64,000 nt of DNA from Ryuthela nishihirai (GCA_038380435.1 JAWZYU010000007.1:24655001-24719000), one strand, 5' to 3'. Numbered from the stretch's first letter, positions 21,733 to 32,765 are shown. A program made the numbers and translations. The notes: a model not told the origin generated them from the letters alone.

Positions 21733-23201
21733 CAGGGTGATTCAAAACTTATCGTTCAAATTTCGTGGGGAGGTAGGGAATACGTCAGGAAACCGATTTC
21801 ACATAGGAAAGTATGTCCGCAAATGTACGCATGCGTATGTAGAGGGCGCTGTGTGTACCCAACCAGTATACAGCTCGCCCGACCACTCCCGCTGTCATCA
21901 GAGCTGACTTACTAGTGATAAGATGAATCGTTTTACGCATCAAGAGCTAGCGGATATGCATCTCGCATATGGGGCAGCTGGCGAAAGCGGCCACCGAGCT
22001 AGGCAAGTTTACTAGTTTACGAAGACCGATACCCCAACAGAAGAATACCGCAGCATCAAATGTTTGCACGTGTGCATCGCAATCTGCGCGAACGTGGTTC
22101 ACTGCACAGCAACATGCAGGATACGGGGAGAAGACGACTGACGCTGACTGTCAACGTCACAGAACAAGTCCTACAGTCCATCAAAGATAATCCGAATACC
22201 AGCACACGAGCTATTGCTCAGCAGCTTGGGGTCTCTCAGTCAGCAGTGTGGCGGATACTGCACGAGGAACGTATGCATCCTTACCATCTGCAAAGGGTGC
22301 AGTTACTGCATCCTGACGATTATCCGAAGTGTGTGGAATTTGCACAATGGTTCATGCAGAAAGGTGCCGTGGACCCCAGTTTTCCAGCTTCTGTCCTTTT
22401 TACAGATGAAGCTTCATTCACTCGTGAAGGTGTGTTCAATACACACAATTCACATGTGTGGGCTTACGACAACCCGCATGGTACGAGAAGTCACGCTGCG
22501 CAACATCGTTTTGCCGTAAATGTGTGGGCTGGAATCATTGGCGACTGTTTGTTGGGACCTTACTTGCTACCGCCCCGATTGGACGGCCGGAAATACCTAA
22601 TATTTCTCGAGACAGTGTTACCGACTTTTCTGGGCGCTGTTCCTGCGCATATCCGCCGAGATATGTGGTATCAACATGACGGGGCTCCAGCCCATAGCAC
22701 AATTGTTGCGCGTGATTACCTGAACCGAACATTCGGAGCTCGATGGATCGGTAGAGGTGGACCGATCGCTTGGCCACCCATGTCACCTGATTTATCGCCC
22801 ATGGATTTCTTTTTGTGGGGGGCCATGAAATACCATGTGTACGAGACCCCCGTCGACAGTGAAATGGACCTTGTTGCACGAATAGTGGCCGCCGCAGGCA
22901 TTGTCCGTGATATGCCAGGCCTTTTTGAAAATGTTCGGCGGTCAATGCAACGGCGCTGTGAATCCTGTGTCCGTGTAAATGGTCGCAATTTGAGCACCTA
23001 CTGTGAACCTGTACTTTACCTTGTTGGAATAAAAGTCACATTCGTTACCACTTAACTGTACTGTTTCCTTGTGTTCACTTTACTTGTCCATTTTGTTCAT
23101 GTAGATGACGTTTGCGGACATACTTTCCTATGTGAAATCGGTTTCCTGACGTATTCCCTACCTCCCCACGAAATTTGAACGATAAGTTTTGAATCACCCT
23201 G
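21733..23201 (+). mobile_element. DD41D Tc1/mariner-superfamily transposon, young
   Basis: The 1469-bp element is bordered by TA at 21731-21732 and 23202-23203. The termini CAGGGTGATTCAAAACTTAT... form inverted repeats of 91 bp (21733-21823 and 23111-23201) that I find identical base for base. Identical arms and an almost intact transposase mark a recent insertion. Length and organisation fit an autonomous element of the DD41D group (rosa/visitor-type lineages). Confidence 0.95.
21923..23055 (+). pseudogene. DD41D transposase, one 8-bp lesion
   Basis: The natural start is ATG at 21923 (MNRFTHQELADMHLAYG...). After 30 codons the sequence agtttacTagtttac (22006-22020) shows an 8-bp tandem duplication that adds an in-frame TAG and shifts the frame. 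From ATG 22060 the frame stays open for 331 codons. In that 331-residue product: a GRRR motif at 23-26, a helix-turn-helix TRAIAQQLGVSQSAVWRIL at about 49-67, and catalytic Asp in LFTDEASF (116), QHDGAPAH (207) and SPDLSPMDFF (249). That leaves 41 residues between the last two. The protein would cut and paste DNA in the nucleus. Loss of the first DNA-binding helices probably disables this copy. Confidence 0.93.
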
Positions 23202-23365
23202 TACAAATACGGGAAGATATCTATTAATTATTCAGTACTATCTGCGCTAAACATGTTGACTTGTTAATGGGGCCACACTTTCCTATTGCTCATAAGCAAT
23301 TCATTATAGCACGAATCCTGGTTGAGCTAGCGGCCTAAAGTAAAAACCTAGATGCGAAGTAAATA

Positions 23366-24621
23366 CAGGGGTTTATCAAATGGAAACACCGACGGTGACT
23401 GGAGTTACACGAAATGTGCGGTATGCATATCACAGGGACAATGTCACTTGCGATATGAGGTATATAAAGAGGAGAAGTACAATGTCAGTTATCACATAGC
23501 AGTGCCACAGGCGCAGATGACACAGTTGTTGTGGTGTAATCGATAATGTCGGATCTCAGTGACCTCCAAAAAGGCATGATCATTGGTGTGCGTCTTGCAG
23601 GAGCTTCAGTAACCAGAACGGCGAAAATAATAGGTGTAACACGAGGAACTGTATCGAAGATTATCACTACCTATCAAAAAGGACAGGGCATTGCTCCAAA
23701 CATGCAAATTTTGGACGCCATACGAAGTTGTCAGATAGGGATAGGCGAACGTTGGCACGGATTGTACAACAAAAGCACAAGACCACGGCACTGCAAATAG
23801 CAGCAGAGTTGAACACCAGTCAGAATGATCCCGTTTCCGTTATAACAGTTTGTTGGGAATTTCGTCGTGCCGGTATTTATGGTTGTGCTGTAATCCACAA
23901 ACCTCTGATTACCAACATCAATGCAACAAAACGTGTAAGGTGGTGCAATGCACATAAAAACTTAGATGCTAGAGACTGGCAACGTATCATCTGGTCTGAT
24001 GAATCATGCTACACATTGTTTCTCACCACTGGTATAGTCTGATGAAAACCTGCAGAAGCGTACTACCCCAACTGTTTGGTTCCGACTGTGAAGCATGGAG
24101 GTAGAAGCAAGCTCCTGATGCAGTGGGGTGCCAAATTATGACATTCCTTAGGACCATTAGTTATTCTCCAGAGTTGTGTCACATCCACAACGTACGAATC
24201 CATTCTCAGGGACCACCTGCACCTAATGTTGCGGGCATTGCTCCCTAATGACCATCCCTGGTTTCAAGCAGATAATGCACCCGAGCATTGTGCAAAATGT
24301 GTCAAATTGTGGTTTTCAGAGCATGAGGATGAGGTACAGCTGCTATCCTGGCCACCTCAATCTCCAGACCTCAATATTATTGAACATTTGTGAGAATATC
24401 TGCAGCGCAAGGTCAGGACACACTTTTCACCTCCATCATCACAGTTGGGCCATATTTTACAGGAAGAATAGTTTCACATTTCATTACCGTATGTGCATGA
24501 CTTGTATAAGTCTATTCCACGTCGAATTGCGCCTGTTCTGAACGCCCGAGGTGAGTCTACAGCTTATTAATAAAATGTTCTCTACATACAATACGTGTTT
24601 CCATTATTTTGATAAACCCTG
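23366..24621 (+). mobile_element. Tc1-like transposon, degenerate
   Basis: 1256 bp between TA at 23364-23365 and 24622-24623. The imperfect TIRs begin CAGGGGTTTATCAAATGG at the left and, read inward from the right, CAGGGTTTATCAAAATAATGG. It sits inside the piggyBac-like element, 164 bp from the DD41D insertion, and is more decayed than that element. Confidence 0.92.
23546..24545 (+). pseudogene. Tc1-like transposase pseudogene
   Basis: It starts MSDLSDLQKGMIIGVRLAG with a helix-turn-helix (TRTAKIIGVTRGTVSKI). A frameshift near 23700 moves to LARIVQQKHKTTALQIA and then WQRIIWSDESCYTLF with the first Asp (about 23990). Later frames hold QADNAPEHCAKCVKLWFSEH (second Asp, about 24275) and SWPPQSPDLNIIEHL (Glu, about 24385). 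The spacing between the last two acidic residues counts as 36, like the incomer-type DD36E group rather than classical DD34E. At least three frameshifts and several stops inactivate it. Confidence 0.9.
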
Positions 24622-24787
24622 TATGATTTGTGCAGGGTAATAATCTAGGGCATATACGATTCCTACAGCAGTCAACGTGTTAAACTATGTTTATAATTAA
24701 GATAAAAAAAGCAGATGAATCATTTAAGTCAGTGATTAGTAACCTAACATAACTTATGATTCACCATCTGTGGGTTATTTGTTTATC

Positions 24788-25205
24788 TGTTGGGTTGTTT
24801 TACCTCTGAGCGGCACATTTTTGCGCATAATGGGCTAAATGGGCAGGCTACAAGGACTCCCCCCCCCCCAAGTACTTATAGAATGATGGCAGAAGGAAAC
24901 CCACTGGACAGCTATTAGGAAACAAATGGTAGCTTCTTGACCAGACCATCCAGTGTGTTCTTTAACGTGCACAGGGTATGGATTTTCTGCAAATGGAATC
25001 ATAGCTTAATGCTCTATCCAACGGATGGCGGTCTTTTTAGAACCATCGGTCTCTCCTTTCTCATCGAGGGAAGGGTAGGGTCTAGAAGAGATAAATCTCA
25101 AAGCTGGCACCCGAACTAACAGGTTGGGTCTCGAGCCTAGAAACTGCGTTTCGAACAGGTCTCGAACATAAAACTTGGTGCGTTACCGACTGAGAACTTC
25201 CTCTG
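24788..25205 (-). repeat. SINE-A, full span but diverged
   Basis: It begins 'tgttgggttgttttacctc' and ends in the head region 'ccgactgagaacttcctctg'. A poly-C run (24858-24867) and a small duplication near the head ('tctcgagcctagaaactgcg' then 'ggtctcgaacataaaacttg') set it apart. Confidence 0.88.
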
Positions 25206-25339
25206 TGAAAATGATGACGCCTAAAACTTTGCGCAAATGAGGCTCCACTAAAACTTCATCTAGAAAAGAACTTATAAAGTGGCAATCGATGGTTTAAACT
25301 AAAGTGTGCTAGAGAGTATGTTACTGATTTACCTACATT

Positions 25340-27045
25340 AGTTACTTACTGTGACCAATCAATCAACCCTCTGTTCTCGGGCATGTCCGACTCTCAAAAT
25401 GTTAGCATCGCCATTTCATTAATTCCGACCAAATCTGGACTAGACAAGATTCCACCAACTTTTTAGAAGCAACTAAACTCCGTTGTTTGAGAAAAATTAT
25501 CTATCCTGTTCAATTCCTGCCTGGAATCTGGCAGGGTTCCTCCTGAATGGACTTAAGCCACAGTCATTCCAATTTACAAGAGAAAAGGTGATCCCATTGA
25601 TCCTACCAATTACCGTCCAATCTCTCTGACCAACATCGTTCCCAAAATAATGGAAAGTGGCATACTATTCAAGCTTCTTTACTTTCTTCAGGTGCATAAT
25701 ATCATTCCATCTGAACAGTTTGGTTTCAGGACAAGCCGCTCCTCTACAGTGCAATTACGTCACTGTATTAACAATTGGGTACATCAATTGATGTTGGCAG
25801 TCAAATCGACGTTATTTATATAGATTTCGAAAAAGCCTTCGATAAAATAGAGACCGTTCGTCTTTGACATACTTCTTCGACTGGGAATTCCCCAGACCAT
25901 CATAAGATTAATATGTGCATTATTTTTCAATCCGCTCTCAACAAATAAGAGTTGAAGTTGCCCTTTCTCTAATCAAGGATGTCAGCAGTGGTGGTATTCA
26001 AGGATTTGTTCTTCTGCCTATACTTTTCGCATTGTTCACCTCAAGCATACCTTCTGTTCTACAACCAGTCGCCTGCTAGCATTTGATGATTACATTAAAT
26101 TTTATGCCAATTCTGCTTCTTTAGAAATTTGCCGTTCCATTCAGCTTGCATACGACAGCTTGAAGACTGGAGTTTATCATACCAGCTACCAATATCTGCA
26201 GACAAAACAACTTGGGTCGTAGGAATCAGAAGCAAATTTTTTATCAATGGCTTCCCAATCATCAGTATATCATCTCAATTGGATTTGGGTGTTACCATTT
26301 CTCCCAACCTCTCATTTTCTTTACACTGCCAGAACACCACCAAAAAAGCCAACCATATGATTTTGCGTTGCTATAAGAGGTGCAATAGACCCACTCTTTT
26401 CAAGGCATTCACTACTTTTGTTTTGCGTTTTCTTGAATATGCATCTCCTGTCTGGACTCATCACATAATCTCTGACTTCAGTCTAGTTGAACGTTCACTC
26501 AGAGAGCTTGGTAAGACTACCTGGACTGTCCAACTCAAGCTACGAGGAGCGACTGAAAGTGCTCAATATTCACTCTTTGGAATGGTGAAGGTTGGTGCAC
26601 GACCTAAAAATATGCTATAAATTCATTAACAACTTTCTCTATTCAAATCCGGTCGAGCCAATAATTCATATCTTGGACTCTAGCAGAACAAGGAGGCATC
26701 CTCAGTGTATACATATTCCTCATGCGAGAACAAACTGTAAATATCATTCCTTCACATGCAGAGTTGGTCGTGTTTGGAACTCTCTACCTCCTGATATTAT
26801 TGTTGCCAACTTTGCGCATTTTCAAAGATCGCCTAAATACAGTCGACTTGACCAAGTTTCTAAAATGTTTTAAGTTTTAACTTTCGTTATGTATGTAATC
26901 ATATGTTCTCAATGTATGTACGATAGTGTAAAACACAACAAGTGTTTACCACATTGTAAATATTTCTCGGTTTCCGATTCCTTGAGCAGTGTTAGCGTAC
27001 ATTTTTGTACCTTCCTCTCAATAAATAAATCAAATTAAATAAATT
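25340..27045 (+). mobile_element. CR1/L2-type non-LTR retrotransposon, 5'-truncated
   Basis: This is the 3' part of a LINE: reverse transcriptase, C-terminal domain, about 170 bp of 3' UTR and a short A-rich tail ('caataaataaatcaaat', about 27020-27045). The endonuclease region is absent. Three further fragments of the family lie at 27686 (plus), 62042 (minus) and 63540 (minus). Confidence 0.88.
25345..26872 (+). pseudogene. LINE reverse transcriptase pseudogene
   Basis: In order, across shifting frames: SGLDKIPPTFL, VIPIYKRKGDPIDPTNYRPI (about 25570-25630), EQFGFRTSRSSTVQL (about 25720), DVIYIDFEKAFDKIE (about 25810) and a degenerate catalytic box LLAFDDYIKFYA (about 26073; the family has F-x-DD). 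The longest open piece, 26129-26620, holds QLDLGVTISPNLSF and FLEYASPVWTHH. The last piece, 26592-26873, holds LDSSRTRRHPQCIHIPHA and VGRVWNSLPPDI. These are the standard post-RT motifs of CR1/L2/Kiri-like elements. It is not functional. Confidence 0.9.
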
Positions 27046-27334
27046 ATTACTCTTAGGCTTTATTGCGAAGAAATACTTATATACGTATGTGAAATTTCTG
27101 TTTCCTTTTTTTGCCTTTTATGTTTAAACGTTTATTTAATAAAACCACGACTCCTAAAGGAACACTTCTTGCAGTGGTAGTGTAATAAACAAATCGTCAA
27201 TTATATTCTATGGTTGTATATCCATATTTTACGTTTGTCTATAAGGTATTGGAATTTGTGGATCGCAGTTTTGTCGTCATGGCCTTTTTAAGCAATCTCT
27301 GTGTTGTCAAGGGTTCTTGTGTAGATTGTTTTTT

Positions 27335-27608
27335 ACTTCTGAGTGTTATTACCTTTTTGTAAATAATAGCCTAAATGGCCAGGCCCATAAGGATCCCAAG
27401 CCTCAAAGCTGGGAAGAGAATGGTGATTTGCTGGATAGCTGTTAGGGGACTGGTGGTAGCCTCGTTTCATGGTCATCAAGTGCATTCTACAACACGGACA
27501 AGGTATGGCTTTTCTGCACAAGAGAAGCTTTAAAATCCTGATCAGCCTTTCCTAGCCCAGTAGCGTCCTATCTTCACATATGGCAGAGAGAAGAAAATCT
27601 CAATATAA
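27335..27608 (-). repeat. SINE-A, diverged, lacking head
   Basis: 'ttgtaaataatagcctaaatggcc' through 'ggcagagagaagaaaatctc' matches the body in reverse. The tRNA-like segment is not present. Confidence 0.75.
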
Positions 27609-27685
27609 AACAGTTGATTGAACTATTTTACCTCTGAGGGGCATTTTTTTAAAGATACAATAGGCTTAATGACGTGATCACAAGG

Positions 27686-27905
27686 TTAGCAGTGGTGTTG
27701 TTCAAGGATCTGTTCTTTGGCCTATACTTTTCGCAATGTTCAATTTCTGTGGACAGAACAACTATCATGCACTTGGGTCGTAGCAATCAGAAGCAAAATT
27801 ATGTTATCAATGGTTCCCAATCATCAGTATATCATCTCAATTGGATTTGGGCGTTACCATTTCTTCCAACCTCTCATCTTTTTTACACTGTCGAAACATC
27901 ACCAA
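27686..27905 (+). mobile_element. CR1/L2-like LINE fragment with internal deletion
   Basis: 'agcagtggtgttgttcaagg' (equivalent to 25984 onward) runs to 'cttttcgcaatgttca' and then jumps directly to 'tctgtggacagaacaac' (equivalent to 26197). About 150 bp of the reverse transcriptase, including the catalytic box, is missing. The right part encodes QLDLGVTISSNLSSFLHCRN. Confidence 0.82.
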
Positions 27906-28128
27906 AATGGATTGGAAGCCATTTTTGAAAGAGGAATGGGAAAGAGATCCCTTGTACAAATGTCAGGTGACGGATCGAAGCCTCTCGTTAAGCCCATCTA
28001 GCAAGTTCTTTAACGTCCACAGGGTATGACTCTTCTGCCCAGATCACGGCTTAACGTCCACAAGGTATGACTCTTCTGCCTAGGATCACGGCTTAACATC
28101 CCCCTTAATGGACGGTGGCCTTTCTATT

Positions 28129-28168
28129 TTATCCGCTTGTCCTCTTCCCCACGAGGACAAGCGGATAA
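28129..28168. repeat. Perfect 16-bp hairpin inside SINE-A
   Basis: TTATCCGCTTGTCCTC (28129-28144) and its exact complement (28153-28168) are separated by 8 nt. The consensus SINE-A has only one arm here ('cccctactgacc' region), so the second arm arose locally. Confidence 0.9.
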
Positions 28169-28529
28169 ATTGTCTATTTAGCCCGGAACATCAATTTACG
28201 AATCTAACGCACTACAGATTGAGGTAACACCCGCCTCACAGATGGGACTCGAACTTTGAATCGAGTTGCGAACGTGGCGCTAATAACCAATTCCCCGCTT
28301 CCGAAGTACAGGTCTCGACTAAAAATCGTCATATCGATAATTGATAGGGATTTGTTACTTATGAAATTAAATACGTAAGGATAAAAATTTTGAAACAGTT
28401 TGGTGCATAATTGAAACTGATATTTTTGCTGTATTATCAATGAATTTTTTAGTCCTCGCTGCCCTTTCATTATTTTTAAACGCAGTCGGTTAATGTTTAA
28501 AGCTTGGAGACCTTGTACTAATGAATTTA

Positions 28530-29733
28530 CATCGAAGAGCCAATACATTATGACCACCTGCCTAATATAATGTTGATCCTCCATGTGCCGCCAAAGCAGC
28601 AGCTCTTACCCGGCGAGGTATGGATGCTAAAGATTTCAAAGGTGTCCTATGATATCTAATATCAACACATTACCAGCAGATTTTTTAACTCTTGTAAGTT
28701 ACGTGATTGAGTCGCCGCAGATCGGACATGCTGTTCCACCACAAGATGCTCGATTGGATTGATGTCTGGGGAATTTGGAGGCCAGGGAAATAACTGGAAG
28801 TCTTCCTCATGTTCCGCGAACCATTCTCGAACAATCCGGGCAGTGTGGCATGGCGCATTATCGTGATGAAAGAAGACGCTACTAGAGGGATATACCGTTG
28901 CCATGAAAAGATGTACCTGGTCTGCAATGATGTTTAGGTAGGCGGTAGACGTCATAGTTTCCTGCACATGAATGATTGGACCCAGGGTTTCCCAGCAGAA
29001 CATTGCCCAAAGCATTACACTTCCTCCACCGACTTGTTTTCGTCCTACAGTGCATCCTAATGTCAACACTTCCCCAGGTAAACGACGCACACATACCCGG
29101 TCATCCACATGGTGCAACAGGAAACGAGATTCATCCGACCAGAGGATCTTCTTCCAATTATTCAAGGTCCAGTTTTGATGCTTGCATACCCATTGTAGGC
29201 GCTTTCGTCGGTGAACCGAGGTTAACACGAGCACTCGGAGCGGCCTGTGGCTACACAGCCCAATTTCCAGCAGGTTCGAAGTACTGTGTGTTGTGAAACA
29301 TTAATTCCGTCACCAGCATTGAAATTACGGGCGAGTTGCGGTACAGTATCCCTTCTGTGAGATTGTACCATATGAGATAGCCTTCATTCACCTCTAGCAT
29401 CGATGAGCCGTGGTTGACCCACACCTTGCTGGCGGTTCGTGGTTCTTCCCTCCTCGGACCACTTTTTGAAGGTACTAACCACGGCTCACCGTGAGACCAC
29501 ACAAGCCTTGCCGTCTCGAAAATGCTCTGACCCAGTGTCTGACCATTACAATTTGGCCTTTGTCAAACTCACTTAAGTCCGCTGCCTTTCCAATCTGAAG
29601 AACAAGAATAACACTGATTAACAAAGCTCAGTATCAGGTGTTATTTACACCGTTTCATGACCTTCATACGCACCATTGCTTACCTGCAGTTGATTTGATT
29701 TGCATAAAGTCATAATGTCTTGGCTCTTCGGTG
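28530..29733 (-). mobile_element. Tc1-like transposon with TIRs
   Basis: 1204 bp between TA at 28528-28529 and 29734-29735. The ends read CATCGAAGAGCCAATACATT and, inward from the right, CACCGAAGAGCCAAGACATT, an imperfect TIR of about 27 bp. It contains one decayed transposase on the minus strand. Confidence 0.93.
28662..29610 (-). pseudogene. Tc1-like transposase pseudogene
   Basis: The 190-codon open piece at 28662-29234 holds WKKILWSDESRFLLHH (first Asp), VGGGSVMLWAMF, VFFHHDNAPCHTARIVREWF (second Asp) and PWPPNSPDINPIEHL (Glu). There are 36 residues between the last two acidic residues. The N-terminus lies in other frames to about 29600 (AADLSEFDKGQIVMVRHW). The N-terminal half has several stops and the C-terminal tail after the catalytic Glu is frameshifted. 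Confidence 0.92.
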
Positions 29734-29735
29734 TA

Positions 29736-30749
29736 TTTTCAGTTTATTGTTAATTTAGGTAATGCTGACATAACTTCTGAAACTAAGCCAGAGATTCATG
29801 AAATTATTCTTACACAGTCTACGCATAACCAGCATTCCACTAAGGACACTCGAAGAAGACGCAGGGGTCGTCATAAAGATTGGCATCAGAAGAAGATAGG
29901 TGGGGAGAAAAAGCAGCAGCGGATAGGAGCGCTGGTGCCAACAGAACCTTCCTCGATGAGAACATCTGATAGCTGGCATCTCGGACGATCTTAACAATGA
30001 TAAAGTGGCCGCGATGCAGCCATGCACTGTCGACATAAATCACTTAACCTTGTGGCATGGATAGCTTCAACAAAAGTTACCAGAACATTTCAAAGCCGTA
30101 AAACTTCAGATGTTATCGGAACAGTATTTTTTGTCTCTTTGGAAGGCCCTTAACATGAATAGATAGGAAAATTAAAGGCTGTTTTTTTTTGTGGCACTAT
30201 GCACAATGAACATTGATTTCGGCCCTGCGGTAATTAGAGAAATAGGTTTTAATTATAAATAAAAAGGTAATAAATTTAAAATTTATTTACCTTTCATTAC
30301 AAGCAAAATTTAAGTCTCTATATTTGCGGTATAAAAAGTTTGAACAGTATGTGAGTAGAGAAAATATTTCAAACCTACAAGTAGCTAATCTTAATTTCTA
30401 TAGAGTCGCCTGACATTATGTAGAGAGAGGTCCAACCCAGAAAAAACCCATGAGTTTTGCATTGAAACGGATAATACTATTACTATGAGACCCATTTCAT
30501 AGGCATTTCAAGATCAGGCGGCTAATTTAAATTGTCATGAATCCATTTATGCCAGGCTTGGCAGGTGGGTGTCATAATAATATTACCATTATATTATGTC
30601 TAATTACAAACTGATTGAAGGCGGGTTTCATAGGAATAATATTAACAGCCTTTAGATTAGATTTGATGCTCAGTGGCCACTTTATTAAGAAAACCAGCGT
30701 GTTTATGGAAATTAAATTATTGGATCCCGCTGTCAACGTATAGTCAAAT
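29736..30749. other. Intergenic, no recognised gene
   Basis: An 87-codon frame at 29731-29994 contains a basic run (TRRRRRGRHKDWHQKK), but base use is ordinary and it starts within the Tc1 end. It is not called. Confidence 0.3.
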
Positions 30750-31380
30750 TTGAAGCTCCGTAAATTCAAATGCAGAGATCATTTACTTCAAAATTCAGCT
30801 TTTTATGGAAATAGAGCAAAAAGTAATTAAAGGTGTCAAAAAGAAATCTAGATTCCGTTTTTCAACATTATTGTTTTAGTATTTAAAAAATTATGGAAGC
30901 TGGATTATCTAACAGTAGCAATGCAAAATATAATAATTGATCTGAAAAGTTAATTCAAACGGATTAGAAAGAAAATAATAACATTTATATTAAACTTAAT
31001 ATTTAATATATAAACTTATTTTTGACAGTTTATGTAGTAATATTTAAATTTTTCCAAATTCTAAATGATGTTTGCAGAACAATCTGTGGTTAAACATTTC
31101 AGCCGAGGACGGATTTAGGTATTCTGGGGCTCTGGCGCACATTTTTTAAAGAAACTATTCTATGTGTTATATGATTATTTCAGTTCAAATGGCGGTGTAT
31201 GAGGCCCCTAAGCAACAAGCCGTAATGCGCCTCGGTAAATCCGGCCCTGGTTTCAGCTTCCTAGCTCTTTAGATACTAAACGAATAGTGTGGAAAATCGA
31301 GAATTAGATATATCATATTGTGATCTTTAACTTATTTTTAGTCACATTCTTAATAACTTCTAGTAATTTTTCATGAAAAA
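30750..31380. repeat. Old long-TIR element, weakly preserved
   Basis: 'tttttcaacattattgttttagtattt' (30856) and 'agatactaaacgaatagtgtgg' (31272) are inverted relatives of each other and of the inner arms of the 3811 and 47366 elements. The outer ends cannot be fixed. A possible hAT-type MITE (31098-31252) lies inside. Confidence 0.4.
31098..31252. mobile_element. Possible hAT-type MITE
   Basis: 'ggacggatttaggtattctg' on the left and 'ctcggtaaatccggccctgg' on the right are imperfect inverted ends resembling hAT termini of the CAGGGCCGGATTTA type. TTTCAG at both flanks may be part of an 8-bp duplication. Confidence 0.4.
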
Positions 31381-31499
31381 AAAAAAACTCATTTAACTTA
31401 TATTGCTCACTAAATCAGCATTAAGAATCTCGAAGATCTTCAGCTGCAGTAATCTGCGACAATAACTCGAACGGTTGCACAGATCATTCTTATTTTTAA

Positions 31500-31660
31500 A
31501 ATATATATCTAGATATTATAAATGAGAATGATTCACGATCGAAAAAATGTTCAAGAGTTATTGCCGAATAAACACAAATAATTCCACAAGCGCAAAAGAT
31601 CCAATAGATTCAGGGACTTTCTCTAGGTCAATTACGAAACTGTGCTCCAAGAGAAATCGG
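31500..31660 (+). repeat. Unclassified interspersed repeat, copy 3 (diverged)
   Basis: Ordered matches to the 59225 copy: 'atgagaatgattcacgatcg', 'gaataaacacaaataattcc', 'gcaaaagatccaatagattc' and 'agggactttctctaggtca'. The similarity is modest. Confidence 0.4.
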
Positions 31661-32459
31661 TGAATATTTTATGGTCAGAAGTCCTCCATTCCAAATGGGT
31701 CGGAAATCACTGATTAATAAAATAAGAAAAGGAGTCAAATGACAATTATTACGACTTTTCGCTTTCTGTTTACAGAGTCAAACTTGCACAATTCATTCAG
31801 GGGTTAATAGAGCTGCTGTTTTTATTCGCCTAGCTGGGACCACCAGATGTAAACCATAACGTTCACTTCCGGTGAAAAAGGATGTGAAGAGATTGAATGG
31901 AATGCACGCTTTGGAGTTGCAGACGCTAGATGAGCTAAATATACATATACATCTTCCATGACTCATCTATCAGTTCGGCGAGTTTAAAGATGATACTGTC
32001 TTTACGATGAACCATAATATACAAGAAAATAACACTGAGCAAAGCTAATGATTATTCGAAAACTATAATATGGTACTATGAATTAATAAATTAAGGCCCA
32101 CTTTTTTCCTCCTGTTTCGGGAGGAAACATTATTACTAATAGTTTCAAGCCTTAAGTACTAAACTTTCCGGAAGAATATTTTACTTTGCAAGAGCTTTGT
32201 ATAATATTTAGTACTTTTAAGTTTCAGAAAAGATATTCTTAGAAAGATTTATTCTGGATAGCTGGCTTTCAATGTTTGCTGGTCTTCATGGTTAGGCCTC
32301 TAGCTCGGATAATGTTCGAAGATTATTACATAATAATCAAACATGACTGGCTGACCAAGGAGTTTTGAACGTTTGATAAAACTGACACAGCATTAAATTA
32401 GGTAGAAATATTTAACAAGAAAGGAAAGATAATTGTTGCATTTTATCACAAAATTTTAA

Positions 32460-32520
32460 TAATCCTAAGCGTCAAGTTTATTAAAATCTAATAGTCCTAA
32501 GCGTCAAGTTTATTAAATAT
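32460..32520 (+). repeat. Short tandem duplication
   Basis: 'cctaagcgtcaagtttatta' occurs twice, about 30 bp apart. Confidence 0.85.
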
Positions 32521-32576
32521 CAAAGCTCCTTGATGAACCACCCAAGTCTAGTTATTAGTAATAATCCACAAACATA

Positions 32577-32751
32577 CAGTCGCTCAAAAAAATATTCGAA
32601 CATAATGGTTGATTACAGAATTCAGAAAAAATATCTGGCAACGATTTTTTTTAGAAATTAGTGATCTGGCAACTTTTGCAACAAGGTTGCCAGATATTTT
32701 TTCTGAATTCTATAATCAACCATAGTGTTCGGATATTTTTTTGAGCGACTG
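32577..32751. mobile_element. Tc1/mariner-type MITE, 175 bp
   Basis: TA flanks at 32575-32576 and 32752-32753. The ends CAGTCGCTCAAAAAAATATT and inverted AATATTTTTTTGAGCGACTG continue inward for about 75 bp each, leaving a loop of about 25 bp. The arms differ at only a few positions, so it is fairly young. Confidence 0.92.
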
Positions 32752-32765
32752 TACATCCAATAAAG

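Larger units (their letters stand above)
21486..24679. mobile_element. piggyBac-like nonautonomous element hosting two transposons
   Basis: Left end CAAGTTGACTGCTG (21486) and right end CAGCAGTCAACGTG (to 24679) are inverted with one mismatch. They are flanked by TCAA (21482-21485) and TTAA (24680-24683), that is, a TTAA duplication with one change. TTAA target and C-x-x-GTTGACTGC ends fit piggyBac-type MITEs. After removing the two inserts (21733-23201 and 23366-24621), only about 470 bp of its own sequence remains, without coding capacity. Confidence 0.55.
27612..28236 (-). repeat. SINE-A interrupted by a LINE fragment
   Basis: The 3' end is at 27612-27685 ('attttacctctgaggggcat'). The LINE piece follows (27686-27905), and the element resumes at about 27950 and ends in the head 'cagattgaggtaacacccgcc' at 28236. 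It contains a duplicated segment (28018-28055 and 28056-28095, each with 'ggtatgactcttctgcc') and a perfect 16-bp hairpin at 28129-28168. Confidence 0.75.

Noticed and set aside
22535..22945. 136-codon minus-strand ORF
   Set aside because: Antisense shadow of the DD41D transposase.
28204..28584. 126-codon minus-strand ORF
   Set aside because: It spans a SINE-A head, unique AT-rich DNA and the end of a Tc1 element, so it has no common origin.
29731..29994. Basic 87-codon ORF (TRRRRRGRHKDWHQKK) as a nuclear protein
   Set aside because: It starts within the Tc1-like terminal repeat, shows no codon bias and has no further exon evidence.
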